Source: Desulfobulbaceae bacterium (GTDB taxonomy: Bacteria > Desulfobacterota > Desulfobulbia > Desulfobulbales > SURF-16). Taken from it: a DNA stretch of 60,328 nt. The translations under genes and the position numbers were made by a program. The notes below the pieces were generated by a model. The model was not told where the DNA came from, searched no databases, and was given only the letters and a program-made list of their open reading frames with translations. Numbering within the stretch: the stretch's first letter is position 1; each line of letters begins with the position of its first letter. Positions 53,218 to 60,328 of the stretch are shown in pieces. Where the stretch lies: assembly GCA_024637145.1 (NCBI GenBank), contig JAGXFQ010000013.1, positions 1 to 60,328 on the forward strand. Reading direction: 5' to 3'.

Positions 53218-54828
53218 ATGGACACCACCTCTACTTCTTATATAAAAAATATGGCAACAGATCTTCTTATAAACGCCACCTCCTATGAGGTACGCATCGC
53301 TCTTATTGAACATGGCAATCTTGTCGAGTTCCATGTGGAGAGACCCACGGAAAAAGGGTTGGTGGGTAATATCTACCTGGGCAAGGTGGTCCGTGTTCTG
53401 CCGGGAATGCAGGCCGCTTTTGTGGATATCGGGCTTGACCGCACCGGTTTTCTCTATGTGGATGATGTCCACATCTCGCCCGCGGCCTTTGAGAAGCGTC
53501 TCAATAACTGCGGAGAAGGCACCTCCTGCTGCGAGAACGAGCCCCCGGATTCCCTGGCTGTCCGCACGCCGGGTAAATCCATTGAGGACCTGCTCGTGGA
53601 GGGCCAGGAAATTCTGGTGCAGATCTGCAAGGAGCCCATCGGTACCAAGGGCGCCCGTCTTACCTGTCATATAACCCTGCCCTGCCGCAATCTGGTCTTT
53701 ATGCCCATGACCGATCATATCGGCATATCCCGGAAGATGGAGGACGAGGAGTTACGCCAGCGCCTGCGCAAGGATATCGAGGAATTGCGGCCGGCCGGCA
53801 CGGGTTTTATCGTGCGGACCGTGGCCGAGGATGCCAGCCGGGAGGATCTGGAGGCGGATATGGAGTTTCTCCTCCATCTGTGGAGTGAGATTCAGGATAT
53901 TGCCGGCAGAACAGGGCCCATGAGCCTGGTCTATGAGGATCTTGATATCATTCTCCGGGTGGTGCGCGATATGTTCACCACTGAGGTGGATCGCCTGGTG
54001 GTGGATGATCCCAAGACCTACCAGCGGGTGGTGAAATTTGTGCAGACCTTTGCCCCCCACATGCATGAGCGGCTCCACCTCTATGAACAGAATGCCCCGA
54101 TATTTGACGCCTACGGCGTTGAGATGGACATCAGCCGGGCCCTGGATAAGAAGATCTGGCTGCGATGCGGCGGCTCTATTATTATCGAGGGTACCGAGGC
54201 CCTCACTGTTATCGATGTCAATACCGGCCGCTATGTGGGGAAAAATGATCTTGAGGAAACTATTTTCAAGACCAATATGGAGGCGGTCCGCGAAATCGCC
54301 TATCAGCTCAGGCTCCGCAATATCGGCGGCATCATCATTGTGGACTTCATCGACATGGAAGAGGAGGCCCACCGGGAAGAGGTGTTTAGGGCCATAAGCG
54401 AGGCGGTTCTCAAGGATAAGAGCCGGGTCAATATCCTCAAAGTCTCCGAGTTCGGCCTGGTCCAGATGACCAGGAAGCGTAACCGGGAAGACCTGGTCCG
54501 GATGATGTGTGAGCCCTGTCCTTATTGCGGCGGTGATGGCCTGCTCAAGTCCAACCGGACGATCTGTTATGAGATCTTCCGTCGTATCTCCCTTGGCGCC
54601 AAAAACATCTTGGGTCCCAGTGTGACCATCAAGGTCCATCCCAAGGTGGCGGGCATGATGCTGAAGGAAGAGGCGGTGACCATCCATCATCTGGAGGATG
54701 AGCTCAACAAAAATCTCATCATTATCCCCCACAAGGATATCCATATGGAAAAATATGAGATTATCTGGGCCAGCGACAGCAGTGCTGCTGCCGCCAAACA
54801 ACTGCCGGGGAAGGTCAAGGCCCTCTAA
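53218..54828 (+). CDS. rng: Ribonuclease G
   Basis: A 536-residue RNase E/G family endoribonuclease for 16S rRNA 5' maturation and mRNA decay. It has the S1 RNA-binding domain (GNIYLGKVVRVLPGMQAAFVDIG in part), the DNase I-like catalytic aspartates in LTVIDVNTGRYVG and IIIVDFIDM, and the Zn-link CPYCGGDG. The S1 domain holds a longer loop with cysteines 98, 104 and 105 (NNCGEGTSCCENE). No C-terminal degradosome scaffold, hence RNase G rather than E. A downstream ATG at 53,251 is an alternative start. Confidence 0.95.
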   Translation: MDTTSTSYIKNMATDLLINATSYEVRIALIEHGNLVEFHVERPTEKGLVGNIYLGKVVRVLPGMQAAFVDIGLDRTGFLYVDDVHISPAAFEKRLNNCGEGTSCCENEPPDSLAVRTPGKSIEDLLVEGQEILVQICKEPIGTKGARLTCHITLPCRNLVFMPMTDHIGISRKMEDEELRQRLRKDIEELRPAGTGFIVRTVAEDASREDLEADMEFLLHLWSEIQDIAGRTGPMSLVYEDLDIILRVVRDMFTTEVDRLVVDDPKTYQRVVKFVQTFAPHMHERLHLYEQNAPIFDAYGVEMDISRALDKKIWLRCGGSIIIEGTEALTVIDVNTGRYVGKNDLEETIFKTNMEAVREIAYQLRLRNIGGIIIVDFIDMEEEAHREEVFRAISEAVLKDKSRVNILKVSEFGLVQMTRKRNREDLVRMMCEPCPYCGGDGLLKSNRTICYEIFRRISLGAKNILGPSVTIKVHPKVAGMMLKEEAVTIHHLEDELNKNLIIIPHKDIHMEKYEIIWASDSSAAAAKQLPGKVKAL

Positions 54829-54837
54829 TGCGGGGCG

Positions 54838-54875
54838 GAAAAAAGAGGCTGCCGATAGCGGGGCGCCCTTTTTTC
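54838..54875 (+). terminator. Possible terminator after rng
   Basis: GAAAAAAG...CTTTTTTC flanks imperfect GC-rich inner arms (GGCTGCC and GGCGCC) and ends in T6, starting about ten bases after the rng stop. The inner stem has mismatches, so efficiency is uncertain. Confidence 0.45.
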
Positions 54876-54879
54876 GGTG

Positions 54880-54907
54880 TTGACAAAAAAAAGAAATGTG
54901 GTATCTA
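54880..54907 (+). promoter_or_regulatory. Candidate sigma-70 promoter of rplU-rpmA
   Basis: TTGACA at 54,880-54,885, a 16-bp A-rich spacer and TATCTA at 54,902-54,907. The roughly 130-bp leader to rplU could host ribosomal-protein autoregulation, but I see no firm fold. Confidence 0.55.
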
Positions 54908-55039
54908 TCACTGTTTCCGTATCCGGGAATTTCTCCTTGTTAAGAGGGATGCGGAATTTTAATCAGAATAATGAAACGTGGCTCCCTGTGGGTCACGGGC
55001 TGCTTCCCTGGGGAAGCGTTTTCGTTTTGGAGGAAGGGC

Positions 55040-55351
55040 ATGTACGCAATTATTCGTACCGGTGGTAAACAGTATCAGGTTGCAGAGGGAGATCGTCTGC
55101 GGGTTGAAAAGCTGGTGGGTGAGGTTGGTGATACCGTGGAACTCAATGAGGTTCTTCTGGTTGCTGATGGAGAGGCGGTGCAAATTGGCCAGCCTGTTCT
55201 TGAGGGTGCCAAGGTAACTGCCAAGATCGTTGAGCAGGATAAAGGCAAAAAGGTAATTGTCTTTAAGAAAAAGCGTCGGCAGGGCTACTCCTTAAAGCAG
55301 GGCCACCGTCAATTTTTCACCGCCCTTGAAATTCAGGGTATCTCTGCGTAA
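55040..55351 (+). CDS. rplU: 50S ribosomal protein bL21
   Basis: A 103-residue ribosomal protein starting MYAIIRTGGKQYQVAEGD, diagnostic of bL21, with KIVEQDKGKKVIVFKKKRRQ (in part) near the C-terminus. GGAGGAAGG precedes the ATG at 55,040. rpmA is next, the invariant order. Confidence 0.98.
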   Translation: MYAIIRTGGKQYQVAEGDRLRVEKLVGEVGDTVELNEVLLVADGEAVQIGQPVLEGAKVTAKIVEQDKGKKVIVFKKKRRQGYSLKQGHRQFFTALEIQGISA

Positions 55352-55406
55352 ACAAGTATTGCCGGCCTGGTAAAAAGCCGGTTTGAACCATATAGAGGAA
55401 GAAACA

Positions 55407-55667
55407 ATGGCTCATAAAAAAGCAGGCGGTAGTTCCAGGAACGGACGGGACAGTAATTCTCAGCGCCGCGGCGTCAAGCGTTTTGGCGGTCAGATTGTCC
55501 GGGCTGGTAATATTCTGGTCCGTCAGTTAGGCACCAAGATCCATCCCGGCCAGAATGTCGGTCTGGGTCGTGATTTCACTCTGTTTGCCTTGGTTGACGG
55601 CGTGGTTACCTTTGAAAATTTCGGTCGTAACCGGAAAAGGGTATGTGTTTATCCGGCAGCCGAATAA
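55407..55667 (+). CDS. rpmA: 50S ribosomal protein bL27
   Basis: An 86-residue ribosomal protein starting [20 protein letters not shown], with [20 protein letters not shown]. It reaches the peptidyl-transferase centre. The N-terminus begins directly with the mature sequence, with no cleavable extension. Followed by terminator-like hairpins before obgE. Confidence 0.98.
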   Translation: MAHKKAGGSSRNGRDSNSQRRGVKRFGGQIVRAGNILVRQLGTKIHPGQNVGLGRDFTLFALVDGVVTFENFGRNRKRVCVYPAAE

Positions 55668-55680
55668 ATTTTCTTATACG

Positions 55681-55747
55681 TGGTCAGAGGGCGTCTTGCC
55701 AGCTGGCCACTTTTTTTTAACGGGCTCTTTGTGGCCCGTTCTTTTAT
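55681..55747 (+). terminator. Two successive terminator-like hairpins after rpmA
   Basis: First, TGGTCAG (55,681) pairs with CTGGCCA (55,703) with one wobble and is followed by T8. Second, AACGGGC (55,719) pairs with GCCCGTT (55,734) and is followed by CTTTTA. Both lie between rpmA and obgE and may reduce transcription into obgE. Confidence 0.65.
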
Positions 55748-55761
55748 GAAGGCGTCTCACC

Positions 55762-56772
55762 ATGTCATTTATTGATGAAGCAAAGTTCTTTGTCAAGGCC
55801 GGTGACGGCGGTCGGGGCTGTGTCAGTTTTCGGCGGGAGAAGTATGTCCCCCGGGGCGGCCCTGACGGCGGCGACGGCGGCCGGGGGGGCTCTGTCTATA
55901 TCGAGGCATCCCCTCGTCTGCAATCGCTCATAGATTTCAAGTATCGTTCCCATTTCATCGCCAAAAGCGGTGCCCATGGCAAGGGCAAAAAAATGCACGG
56001 CCAGCGGGGCAAGGACTGCGTTATTGAGGTCCCCCTGGGCTCTCTGGTCAAGGATGCCGAGACCGGCGAGGTCATTGTTGATCTTGTGGAAGAGGGTCAG
56101 CGCTATCTGGCGGCCCGCGGCGGTCTGGGCGGCCGCGGCAATGTCCATTTTGCCTCAGCCACCAACCGGGCGCCCCGCATAGCAGATAAGGGCATGCCCG
56201 GCGAAGAGCGTTGGCTGCGTATTGAGCTGAAGCTCATTGCCGACGTCGGCCTCATCGGTCTGCCCAATGCCGGCAAGTCAACCCTGCTTTCCCGTCTCTC
56301 TGCAGCCAACCCTAAAGTGGCGCCCTATCCCTTTACCACCCTCGACCCTCAGCTCGGGGTGGTTAATTTCGAATATGGCGAATCCTGTATCCTTGCCGAT
56401 ATCCCCGGTCTTATCGAGGGGGCTCATGCCGGTGCCGGCCTGGGCCATAAATTCCTGCGTCATGTTGAACGGACCCGGATTCTGCTCCATGTCCTTGATG
56501 CCACGGGCATGGAGGCTGATCCCTGGCACCAGTACCAGGTTCTGGAGAATGAGCTTGCCCAGTTCAACGCCGAATTAATCGACAGAAAACGGCTGGTCCT
56601 GCTCAACAAGACAGATCTGATGAGCCCGGAATATGTAGCGCAGGTGACGGCCCGTTTCCAGGAGGCCCAAATCCCGCATCTGGTTATCTCCGCGGAAACC
56701 GGGGCAGGTCTTGATGCCTTGAAGGAGTGGCTGGCGGAAATTCTCTTTGAGGGTGAAGAAGGGCATGCCTGA
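55762..56772 (+). CDS. obgE: GTPase ObgE/CgtA
   Basis: A 336-residue Obg GTPase of ribosome assembly. The glycine-rich N-terminal Obg fold (FVKAGDGGRGCVSFRREKYVP in part, GGPDGGDGGRGG) is followed by the G domain: GLPNAGKSTLLSRLS, YPFTTLDPQLGVV, DIPGLIEGAHAGAGLGHKFL (in part) and NKTDL. No extended C-terminal OCT domain is present. It overlaps proB by 8 bp. Confidence 0.98.
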   Translation: MSFIDEAKFFVKAGDGGRGCVSFRREKYVPRGGPDGGDGGRGGSVYIEASPRLQSLIDFKYRSHFIAKSGAHGKGKKMHGQRGKDCVIEVPLGSLVKDAETGEVIVDLVEEGQRYLAARGGLGGRGNVHFASATNRAPRIADKGMPGEERWLRIELKLIADVGLIGLPNAGKSTLLSRLSAANPKVAPYPFTTLDPQLGVVNFEYGESCILADIPGLIEGAHAGAGLGHKFLRHVERTRILLHVLDATGMEADPWHQYQVLENELAQFNAELIDRKRLVLLNKTDLMSPEYVAQVTARFQEAQIPHLVISAETGAGLDALKEWLAEILFEGEEGHA

Positions 56773-57925
56773 GCGTATCACCGCGGAAGAAGGAAGGAAA
56801 CTGCGCCTGGCCCATCTCAAGGGTATCAAGCGGGTGGTGGTGAAGGTGGGCAGCGCCGTTTTAACCGGGGACGCGGGTCTCCATCCCGAGACCATGGAAA
56901 ATCTGGCCGATGAGCTTGCCTTTTTGCGGGAGAGCGGCCGGGAGGTCATTCTGGTCAGCTCGGGGGCCGTGGCCGTGGGACGCCGCAAGCTCTGCATTAT
57001 CCAGCCGGTCTTGTCTCTGAAGGAGAAGCAGGCCACCGCTGCTGTGGGCCAGTGCGGACTCATGCATTATTATGACTCCCTCTTTGCCAGGCGCAACCTC
57101 CGGGTGGCCCAGGTGCTTCTCACCCATTCGGATCTGGCCCATCGCGGCCGTTATCTCAATATCAAAAATACCATGGCCACCCTCTTTGAGTGGGGGGTCC
57201 TTCCCATTATCAATGAGAATGACACGGTGAGTGCCGAGGAGCTGCAGTTCGGGGATAATGATACCCTGGCGGCCCTGGTCACCAATCTCATTGATGCGGA
57301 TATCTTTATCTGTCTCACCGATGTGGACAGTCTCTACACCGCCAATCCCACCACCGACCCTGCGGCCACCCCGGTCCATACCGTTGCCGCCATCACCGAC
57401 AAGGTCATTAATATGGCCGGCAATTCCGGCTCCATGCTGGGCACCGGCGGCATGCACAGCAAGATCCGGGCGGCCCAGATGGTGGCTGCCGGGGGCGGCT
57501 ACTCCTTTATCGGCCCGGGCCGCCGGCCAGGGGTGATTCAGTCCCTCTTCAAGGGCGAGCTGGTGGGCACCTTTTTCCTGCCCCAGGCGGAGAAAGAGAA
57601 ACTCCATTCCCGCAAACACTGGATCGCCTACGTGCTGCGTCCCAAGGGCTACCTCGTCCTGGATGACGGCGCCTGTCGGGCCCTGGCCCGCCAGGGCTCC
57701 AGTCTTCTGCCCTCCGGCATCCTGGAGGTGCGCGGCGATTTTGCAGCCGGTGACCCCGTCCATTGCCTGAACAGGGAGGGCCGGGCCGTGGCAGCCGGTC
57801 TGATTAATTACCCCAAGGCAGAGGTGGAGAAGATCTGCGGTCATCACAGTTCCCAGATCCCTGAAATCCTCGGCTACCAAGGGGATGACGAGGTCATCCA
57901 CCGTGACAATCTGGTGAAGTTGTAA
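56765..57925 (+). CDS. proB: Glutamate 5-kinase ProB with PUA domain
   Basis: A 386-residue enzyme for the first step of proline synthesis. The kinase domain (about 20-270) shows VVVKVGSAVLT, VILVSSGAVAVGRRKL, INENDTVSAEELQFGDNDTLAALV (in part) and the GTGGMHSKIRAAQ phosphate-binding loop. The C-terminal PUA domain covers about 290-370 (GSSLLPSGILEVRGDF). Start at 56,765, overlapping the end of obgE. The obgE-proB linkage is common. It is the last housekeeping gene before the accessory region. Confidence 0.97.
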   Translation: MPERITAEEGRKLRLAHLKGIKRVVVKVGSAVLTGDAGLHPETMENLADELAFLRESGREVILVSSGAVAVGRRKLCIIQPVLSLKEKQATAAVGQCGLMHYYDSLFARRNLRVAQVLLTHSDLAHRGRYLNIKNTMATLFEWGVLPIINENDTVSAEELQFGDNDTLAALVTNLIDADIFICLTDVDSLYTANPTTDPAATPVHTVAAITDKVINMAGNSGSMLGTGGMHSKIRAAQMVAAGGGYSFIGPGRRPGVIQSLFKGELVGTFFLPQAEKEKLHSRKHWIAYVLRPKGYLVLDDGACRALARQGSSLLPSGILEVRGDFAAGDPVHCLNREGRAVAAGLINYPKAEVEKICGHHSSQIPEILGYQGDDEVIHRDNLVKL

Positions 57926-57943
57926 GGGCTTTGCCGTCCAGAT

Positions 57944-57988
57944 CAGGCCAGTCGTCTCCCTCCCCTGCAGAGGGAGGCGTGTGGCCTG
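57944..57988 (+). terminator. Large hairpin after proB, possible terminator
   Basis: An outer stem CAGGCCA/TGGCCTG and an inner stem CGTCTCCCTC/GAGGGAGGCG (one wobble) form a strong hairpin 18 bp after the proB stop. No T run follows (GGGTAAAAAA), so Rho-independent termination is uncertain. Confidence 0.5.
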
Positions 57989-58184
57989 GGTAAAAAACTG
58001 GTTCTCTTCCAAGAGCTGCTACCCGCAAATCCTGCGGACGAGTCTCTTTCAAAATATATTCGTAAATCAGCGGCGCGGGGAAGCTCTCCAAAAACCGTTT
58101 ATTCGTCCTGCTTGGCAGGATATGCAGAAAAGCAATCCCGTCTCAAAAAATCGGTTGTCCGGATATTCTTTGCGCAGTATCTTT

Positions 58185-58310
58185 GCGTAACAAGGCTGAT
58201 AGGCACCCCGCATAAACGCCATATTTCACCTGTCGGTCAAGCAAACCAACCATATTGCCCACTCGGGTTCTGCAGGGTGATACACAGACCTATAGAATTA
58301 CTTGTTAGAT
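58185..58310 (+). repeat. Probable integron attC-like site (126 bp)
   Basis: Imperfect palindrome: TAACAAG (58,188) complements CTTGTTA (58,301). TAGG pairs with CCTA, and CACCCCGCA with TGCAGGGTG (one wobble). The right end is GTTAGAT, matching the GTTRRRY core-site consensus; the left end GCGTAAC deviates from RYYYAAC at one base. Its length is in the range of the long VCR-type attC sites. It ends 45 bp before the HNH gene start, as expected at a cassette junction. Confidence 0.5.
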
Positions 58311-58355
58311 TTTAAAGCACCCTAGCTCTATCAAAAGACAAAGGACTTAGAGAAA

Positions 58356-59510
58356 TTGCCAAACTGTCTTTATTGCAATAATGATAAGCCAGCCGATGAG
58401 TTTACTTTGGAGCATGTAATTCCGCAGTTTCTTGGAGGAGCGCAAGCACCAGATGAACTAAAAACAAGGAGAGTATGCAAGACTTGTAACAGCAATCTAG
58501 GATTGTTTGTAGATGCAGGTTTTGAGAAGGATTTTCTTGTTTTTAATCAGTTGAATGAGGCTGCATATGCCTTTTTTAATCCAGACGAACCTTCTTCACT
58601 TCCATTGCACAACATGGGCATTTCTGACCTTACCCCACCTGGAATGAAAGAAGATGAGGTGTGTGAGTACTGGTTAGGCCCTCTCGGTGAACAAATTATT
58701 TGGATACGACCATCTGATGAGCGCATGTATTGGTATTCAGGAGGAAACCCAAGGACGGTAAAGAAAGTCAGAACTAGAGCATATTTTCTTTGGGCAGAAC
58801 GTTCGCAGAAAAACCCAATAATCACTTGGCTTGCTTTTCGAGACGCATTTTTAGGTCGAAAAGTAAAGAAGCTTATGTGCACTAAGTTAGATGGTGCTGA
58901 TCCGAAATATATCGGTTTTTCTGAGCCTGATGAATTAGATAATGAGCGTATTGAATATTTCAAAAAGGAATGCAGCAATGGCGAAGAAAGAAAAAACAAG
59001 CTGTCAATGTACGTTCGTTACGATATCCGCTTTATGGCAAAACTTGCAATCGGTTTAAGTCACGTAATATTTGGGAGTACTATAGAAAAAAGTCATTATT
59101 CTAATGCGTTGCGTCAAGCCCTGTGGTTCAGAGAGGGAGATTCAGAGCCTACAATTGAGGGGCAAAGTAACCTTGGTGAACAGGATCAATTTCTGAAAGA
59201 GCAATGCGGTGTCTCTAATGGTGTGACTGTCACTATATTGCCAGTTTCAACTGGTGTTGCTGTTAATTTGAACCTTAACAAAAAAATGAACTGGGTCGTG
59301 AATTGCGCAAAGATTGATGAAGTAAGTGATCAAATAACCAGCGAATTGTCCCATGGTATATGTGTGATTTTATATAGGTCATTAAACAAAGGGATAAAAT
59401 TAAGTCTGCCTGAGTTAATTGCACATAATCAGGGAAGCATCATCCATCAAGAGCTAGCTGAAGTTGAAAAATTAGCAGGGCTAAATGAAGGCTATTTTGC
59501 AAATTTATAG
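58356..59510 (+). CDS. HNH-endonuclease-like protein encoded in a probable gene cassette
   Basis: A 384-residue protein. The N-terminal 50 residues form an HNH_5-like zinc-supported nuclease motif: C4-x2-C7, then E19-H20 in LEHVIPQFLGG, then C41-x2-C44-N45. The remaining 330 residues have no family I recognise; they are mixed helical and strand with aromatic clusters and no membrane segment. It starts with TTG at 58,356 and is markedly AT-richer than its neighbours. It is bracketed by attC-like sites with its stop ten bases before the right one, so it looks like a horizontally acquired cassette. A role as a DNA nuclease, perhaps in defence, is inference. Confidence 0.8.
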   Translation: MPNCLYCNNDKPADEFTLEHVIPQFLGGAQAPDELKTRRVCKTCNSNLGLFVDAGFEKDFLVFNQLNEAAYAFFNPDEPSSLPLHNMGISDLTPPGMKEDEVCEYWLGPLGEQIIWIRPSDERMYWYSGGNPRTVKKVRTRAYFLWAERSQKNPIITWLAFRDAFLGRKVKKLMCTKLDGADPKYIGFSEPDELDNERIEYFKKECSNGEERKNKLSMYVRYDIRFMAKLAIGLSHVIFGSTIEKSHYSNALRQALWFREGDSEPTIEGQSNLGEQDQFLKEQCGVSNGVTVTILPVSTGVAVNLNLNKKMNWVVNCAKIDEVSDQITSELSHGICVILYRSLNKGIKLSLPELIAHNQGSIIHQELAEVEKLAGLNEGYFANL

Positions 59511-59519
59511 AACAAAAGA

Positions 59520-59594
59520 ACCTAACAAACGCATAAGCGCGGACAATTTGCTACGCTGCGCTTCGCAAATTTCCGGTTATGCGAAGCGTTGGGC
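59520..59594 (+). repeat. Integron attC recombination site (75 bp)
   Basis: Core sites at both ends match consensus: ACCTAAC (59,520-59,526; RYYYAAC) and GTTGGGC (59,588-59,594; GTTRRRY). Inside, CGCATAA and TTATGCG form the paired L boxes. The central stem CGGA-C-AATTTGC / GCAAATT-TCCG shows an extrahelical base, the feature that orients strand choice in attC recombination. It sits directly between two genes, 9 bp after one stop and 17 bp before the next start. Confidence 0.85.
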
Positions 59595-59611
59595 GTCAGG
59601 AATTCACCGCT

Positions 59612-60061
59612 ATGCCTACTCCAGCTGAGTTCATCGTTTTTGCCGTACAGCAGGCCCGAGAAGCAGAACGGTTTGGCTTTTCTCGCAACGAGTGTTGCAG
59701 GAACCTTAAAACCGCGTTGCACCAACACTGGCAAAACAAAACGATGGGACTGCACGGTCAGAGCCGAAAACATGAAATCCCGAGATCAAAGGCCGCTAAA
59801 GACCTGACATTGCGAGAATGCGAAGTCGAGCATGCTGTGCCACAGATGGAAATTGTAAACTGGCTTATGGACATAAACCCCCTAACTCCAGAAGCTGTCG
59901 TCGCACTTCTAGAGAAATATTTTCGAGTGATGCTGGTTACCAAAGAAGAGCACGCGCGGCTCAATGCAAGCGGAATGAGATCAAAGATGCCAAAAGATTG
60001 GGATCGCTCGGACGTATTTGCAAGATACCGATTGGTAGGCATCGAATTGATTGCTGGGTAG
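59612..60061 (+). CDS. Cassette-like gene, unknown function
   Basis: A 149-residue soluble protein. The N-terminal half is helical (AEFIVFAVQQAREAERFGFS). The C-terminal half carries CEVEHAVPQMEIVNWLM (E73-H74) and VTKEEHARLNASG (H114), then MPKDWDRSDVFARY. The EH...P and later EH pairs recall a cysteine-free beta-beta-alpha/HNH-like metal site, but this is a guess. The ATG at 59,612 is 17 bp after the attC site, a typical cassette position; an in-frame ATG at 59,579 lies inside the attC. No following attC is visible, so the cassette may be truncated or the array interrupted. Confidence 0.6.
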   Translation: MPTPAEFIVFAVQQAREAERFGFSRNECCRNLKTALHQHWQNKTMGLHGQSRKHEIPRSKAAKDLTLRECEVEHAVPQMEIVNWLMDINPLTPEAVVALLEKYFRVMLVTKEEHARLNASGMRSKMPKDWDRSDVFARYRLVGIELIAG

Positions 60062-60142
60062 GAGATGGGGACGTCCATAAGATTATAAGTTTCTCAAACT
60101 AGAGGCAGATTTTTATGATTTTATCAGAGTTCCGAGAGTTCC

Positions 60143-60184
60143 GGACACGAGTTCCGGGGACACGGACACGAGTTCCGGGGACAC
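60143..60184. repeat. 21-bp tandem repeat with TTCCGGGGACAC core
   Basis: Two perfect copies of GGACACGAGTTCCGGGGACAC lie head to tail (60,143-60,163 and 60,164-60,184), preceded by partial copies (AGAGTTCCG, GAGTTCCGG) and followed by CATAG. The TTCCGGGGACACCAT string resembles sequences I recall flanking IS200-like/REP-associated transposase genes; that link is from memory, not tested. Confidence 0.8.
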
Positions 60185-60280
60185 CATAGAATGGCACTAG
60201 TTTAAGCCTTTTTCAGCCTAAAAATCAGCTGAAAATATCAGCTGGAATTAGTATATTTCTGCATGAAAAACATGCGGAAA

Positions 60281-60328
60281 TCATTGCCAATGCTCCCAGG
60301 GTTTCACCTGCGGGCCAGGCGTCGAAAA
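60281..60328 (-). CDS. Possible C-terminal end of an open frame cut by the window edge
   Basis: On the minus strand, 15 codons run from the window edge to a TGA at 60,281, ending in KPWEHWQ. Given the adjacent repeats, it could be the tail of a transposase, but too little is visible to call a family. A GCATG-AAAAA-CATGC hairpin follows it. Confidence 0.2.
   Translation of the reverse strand, partial: FSTPGPQVKPWEHWQ

Larger units (their letters stand above)
57926..58355. other. Transition region between proB and the cassette genes
   Basis: A 430-bp stretch without a supportable gene. The left part holds a large hairpin (57,944-57,988) and a few small ones. The right part holds the attC-like site at 58,185-58,310 and the short leader of the HNH gene. 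Base composition becomes more AT-rich to the right. Confidence 0.55.

Noticed and set aside
60062..60328. A third attC site closing the second cassette
   Set aside because: No RYYYAAC...GTTRRRY pair with complementary inner boxes could be found after the stop at 60,061.
57926..60328. Integron integrase gene or attI site
   Set aside because: No frame with tyrosine recombinase motifs is present, and no attI could be recognised.
1..60328. Prophage or conjugative element
   Set aside because: No phage structural, integrase, relaxase or type IV secretion genes are seen; the P-loop kinase near 47.4 kb resembles some phage proteins but sits in a housekeeping operon.

Overview
The window is a gene-dense bacterial chromosome segment, GC-rich in its genes. 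Gene content and order suggest a motile, Gram-negative, anaerobic deltaproteobacterium (Desulfobacterota, possibly Desulfobulbales-like). The supporting features are a sigma-54-controlled flagellar cluster, a two-subunit oxygen-sensitive class I fumarase, a CooC-type nickel ATPase, and outer-membrane lipoproteins. The placement rests on recognised protein families and synteny. No species is claimed.

Layout. Positions 1-87 are the 3' end of a 5S rRNA with its terminator, so an rRNA operon lies just to the left. From about 0.9 to 8.7 kb come a soluble histidine kinase, rsmI, a CxC-motif permease (minus strand), rlmE, yebC, ruvC-ruvA-ruvB and panB. Then follow motA-motB with a PilZ-like gene (8.8-10.9 kb) and the split fumarase (11.0-12.5 kb). 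On the minus strand at 12.6-17.1 kb is a cell-division and envelope block reading ftsE-ftsX-envC-ctp.

The flagellar cluster (17.5-35 kb) starts with two sigma-54 activators flanking a large TPR protein. It continues with flgB-flgC-fliE-fliF-fliG-fliH-fliI-fliJ-motE and then fliK-flgD-flgE. Consensus-spaced sigma-54 promoters precede flgB and fliK, fitting a regulator-to-basal-body-to-hook hierarchy. The export gate (fliPQR, flhAB), the switch proteins fliM/fliN and the filament genes are not in the window. A minus-strand cooC-like gene follows. The rest of the housekeeping region is ileS-lspA-fabD, then ffh-rpsP-khpA-rimM-trmD-RNA methyltransferase-rplS, rnhB-yraN-pdxA-kinase, two lipoproteins, a radical SAM/DUF2344 fusion, rng, rplU-rpmA-obgE and proB.

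After proB (57.9 kb) the character changes. The DNA becomes AT-richer and carries two integron attC-like recombination sites (about 58,185-58,310 and 59,520-59,594). These bracket an HNH-endonuclease-like gene exactly as in a gene cassette. A second short cassette-like gene follows, then tandem 21-bp repeats containing TTCCGGGGACAC. This is the accessory part of the window and holds the most interesting content. No integrase gene is visible.

A second theme is a family of four long intergenic hairpins whose arms are built from 8-15-nt purine-rich tandem units (11.8, 28.5, 35.1 and 36.0 kb). Two of them sit inside operons: between the fumarase subunits and between fliI and fliJ.
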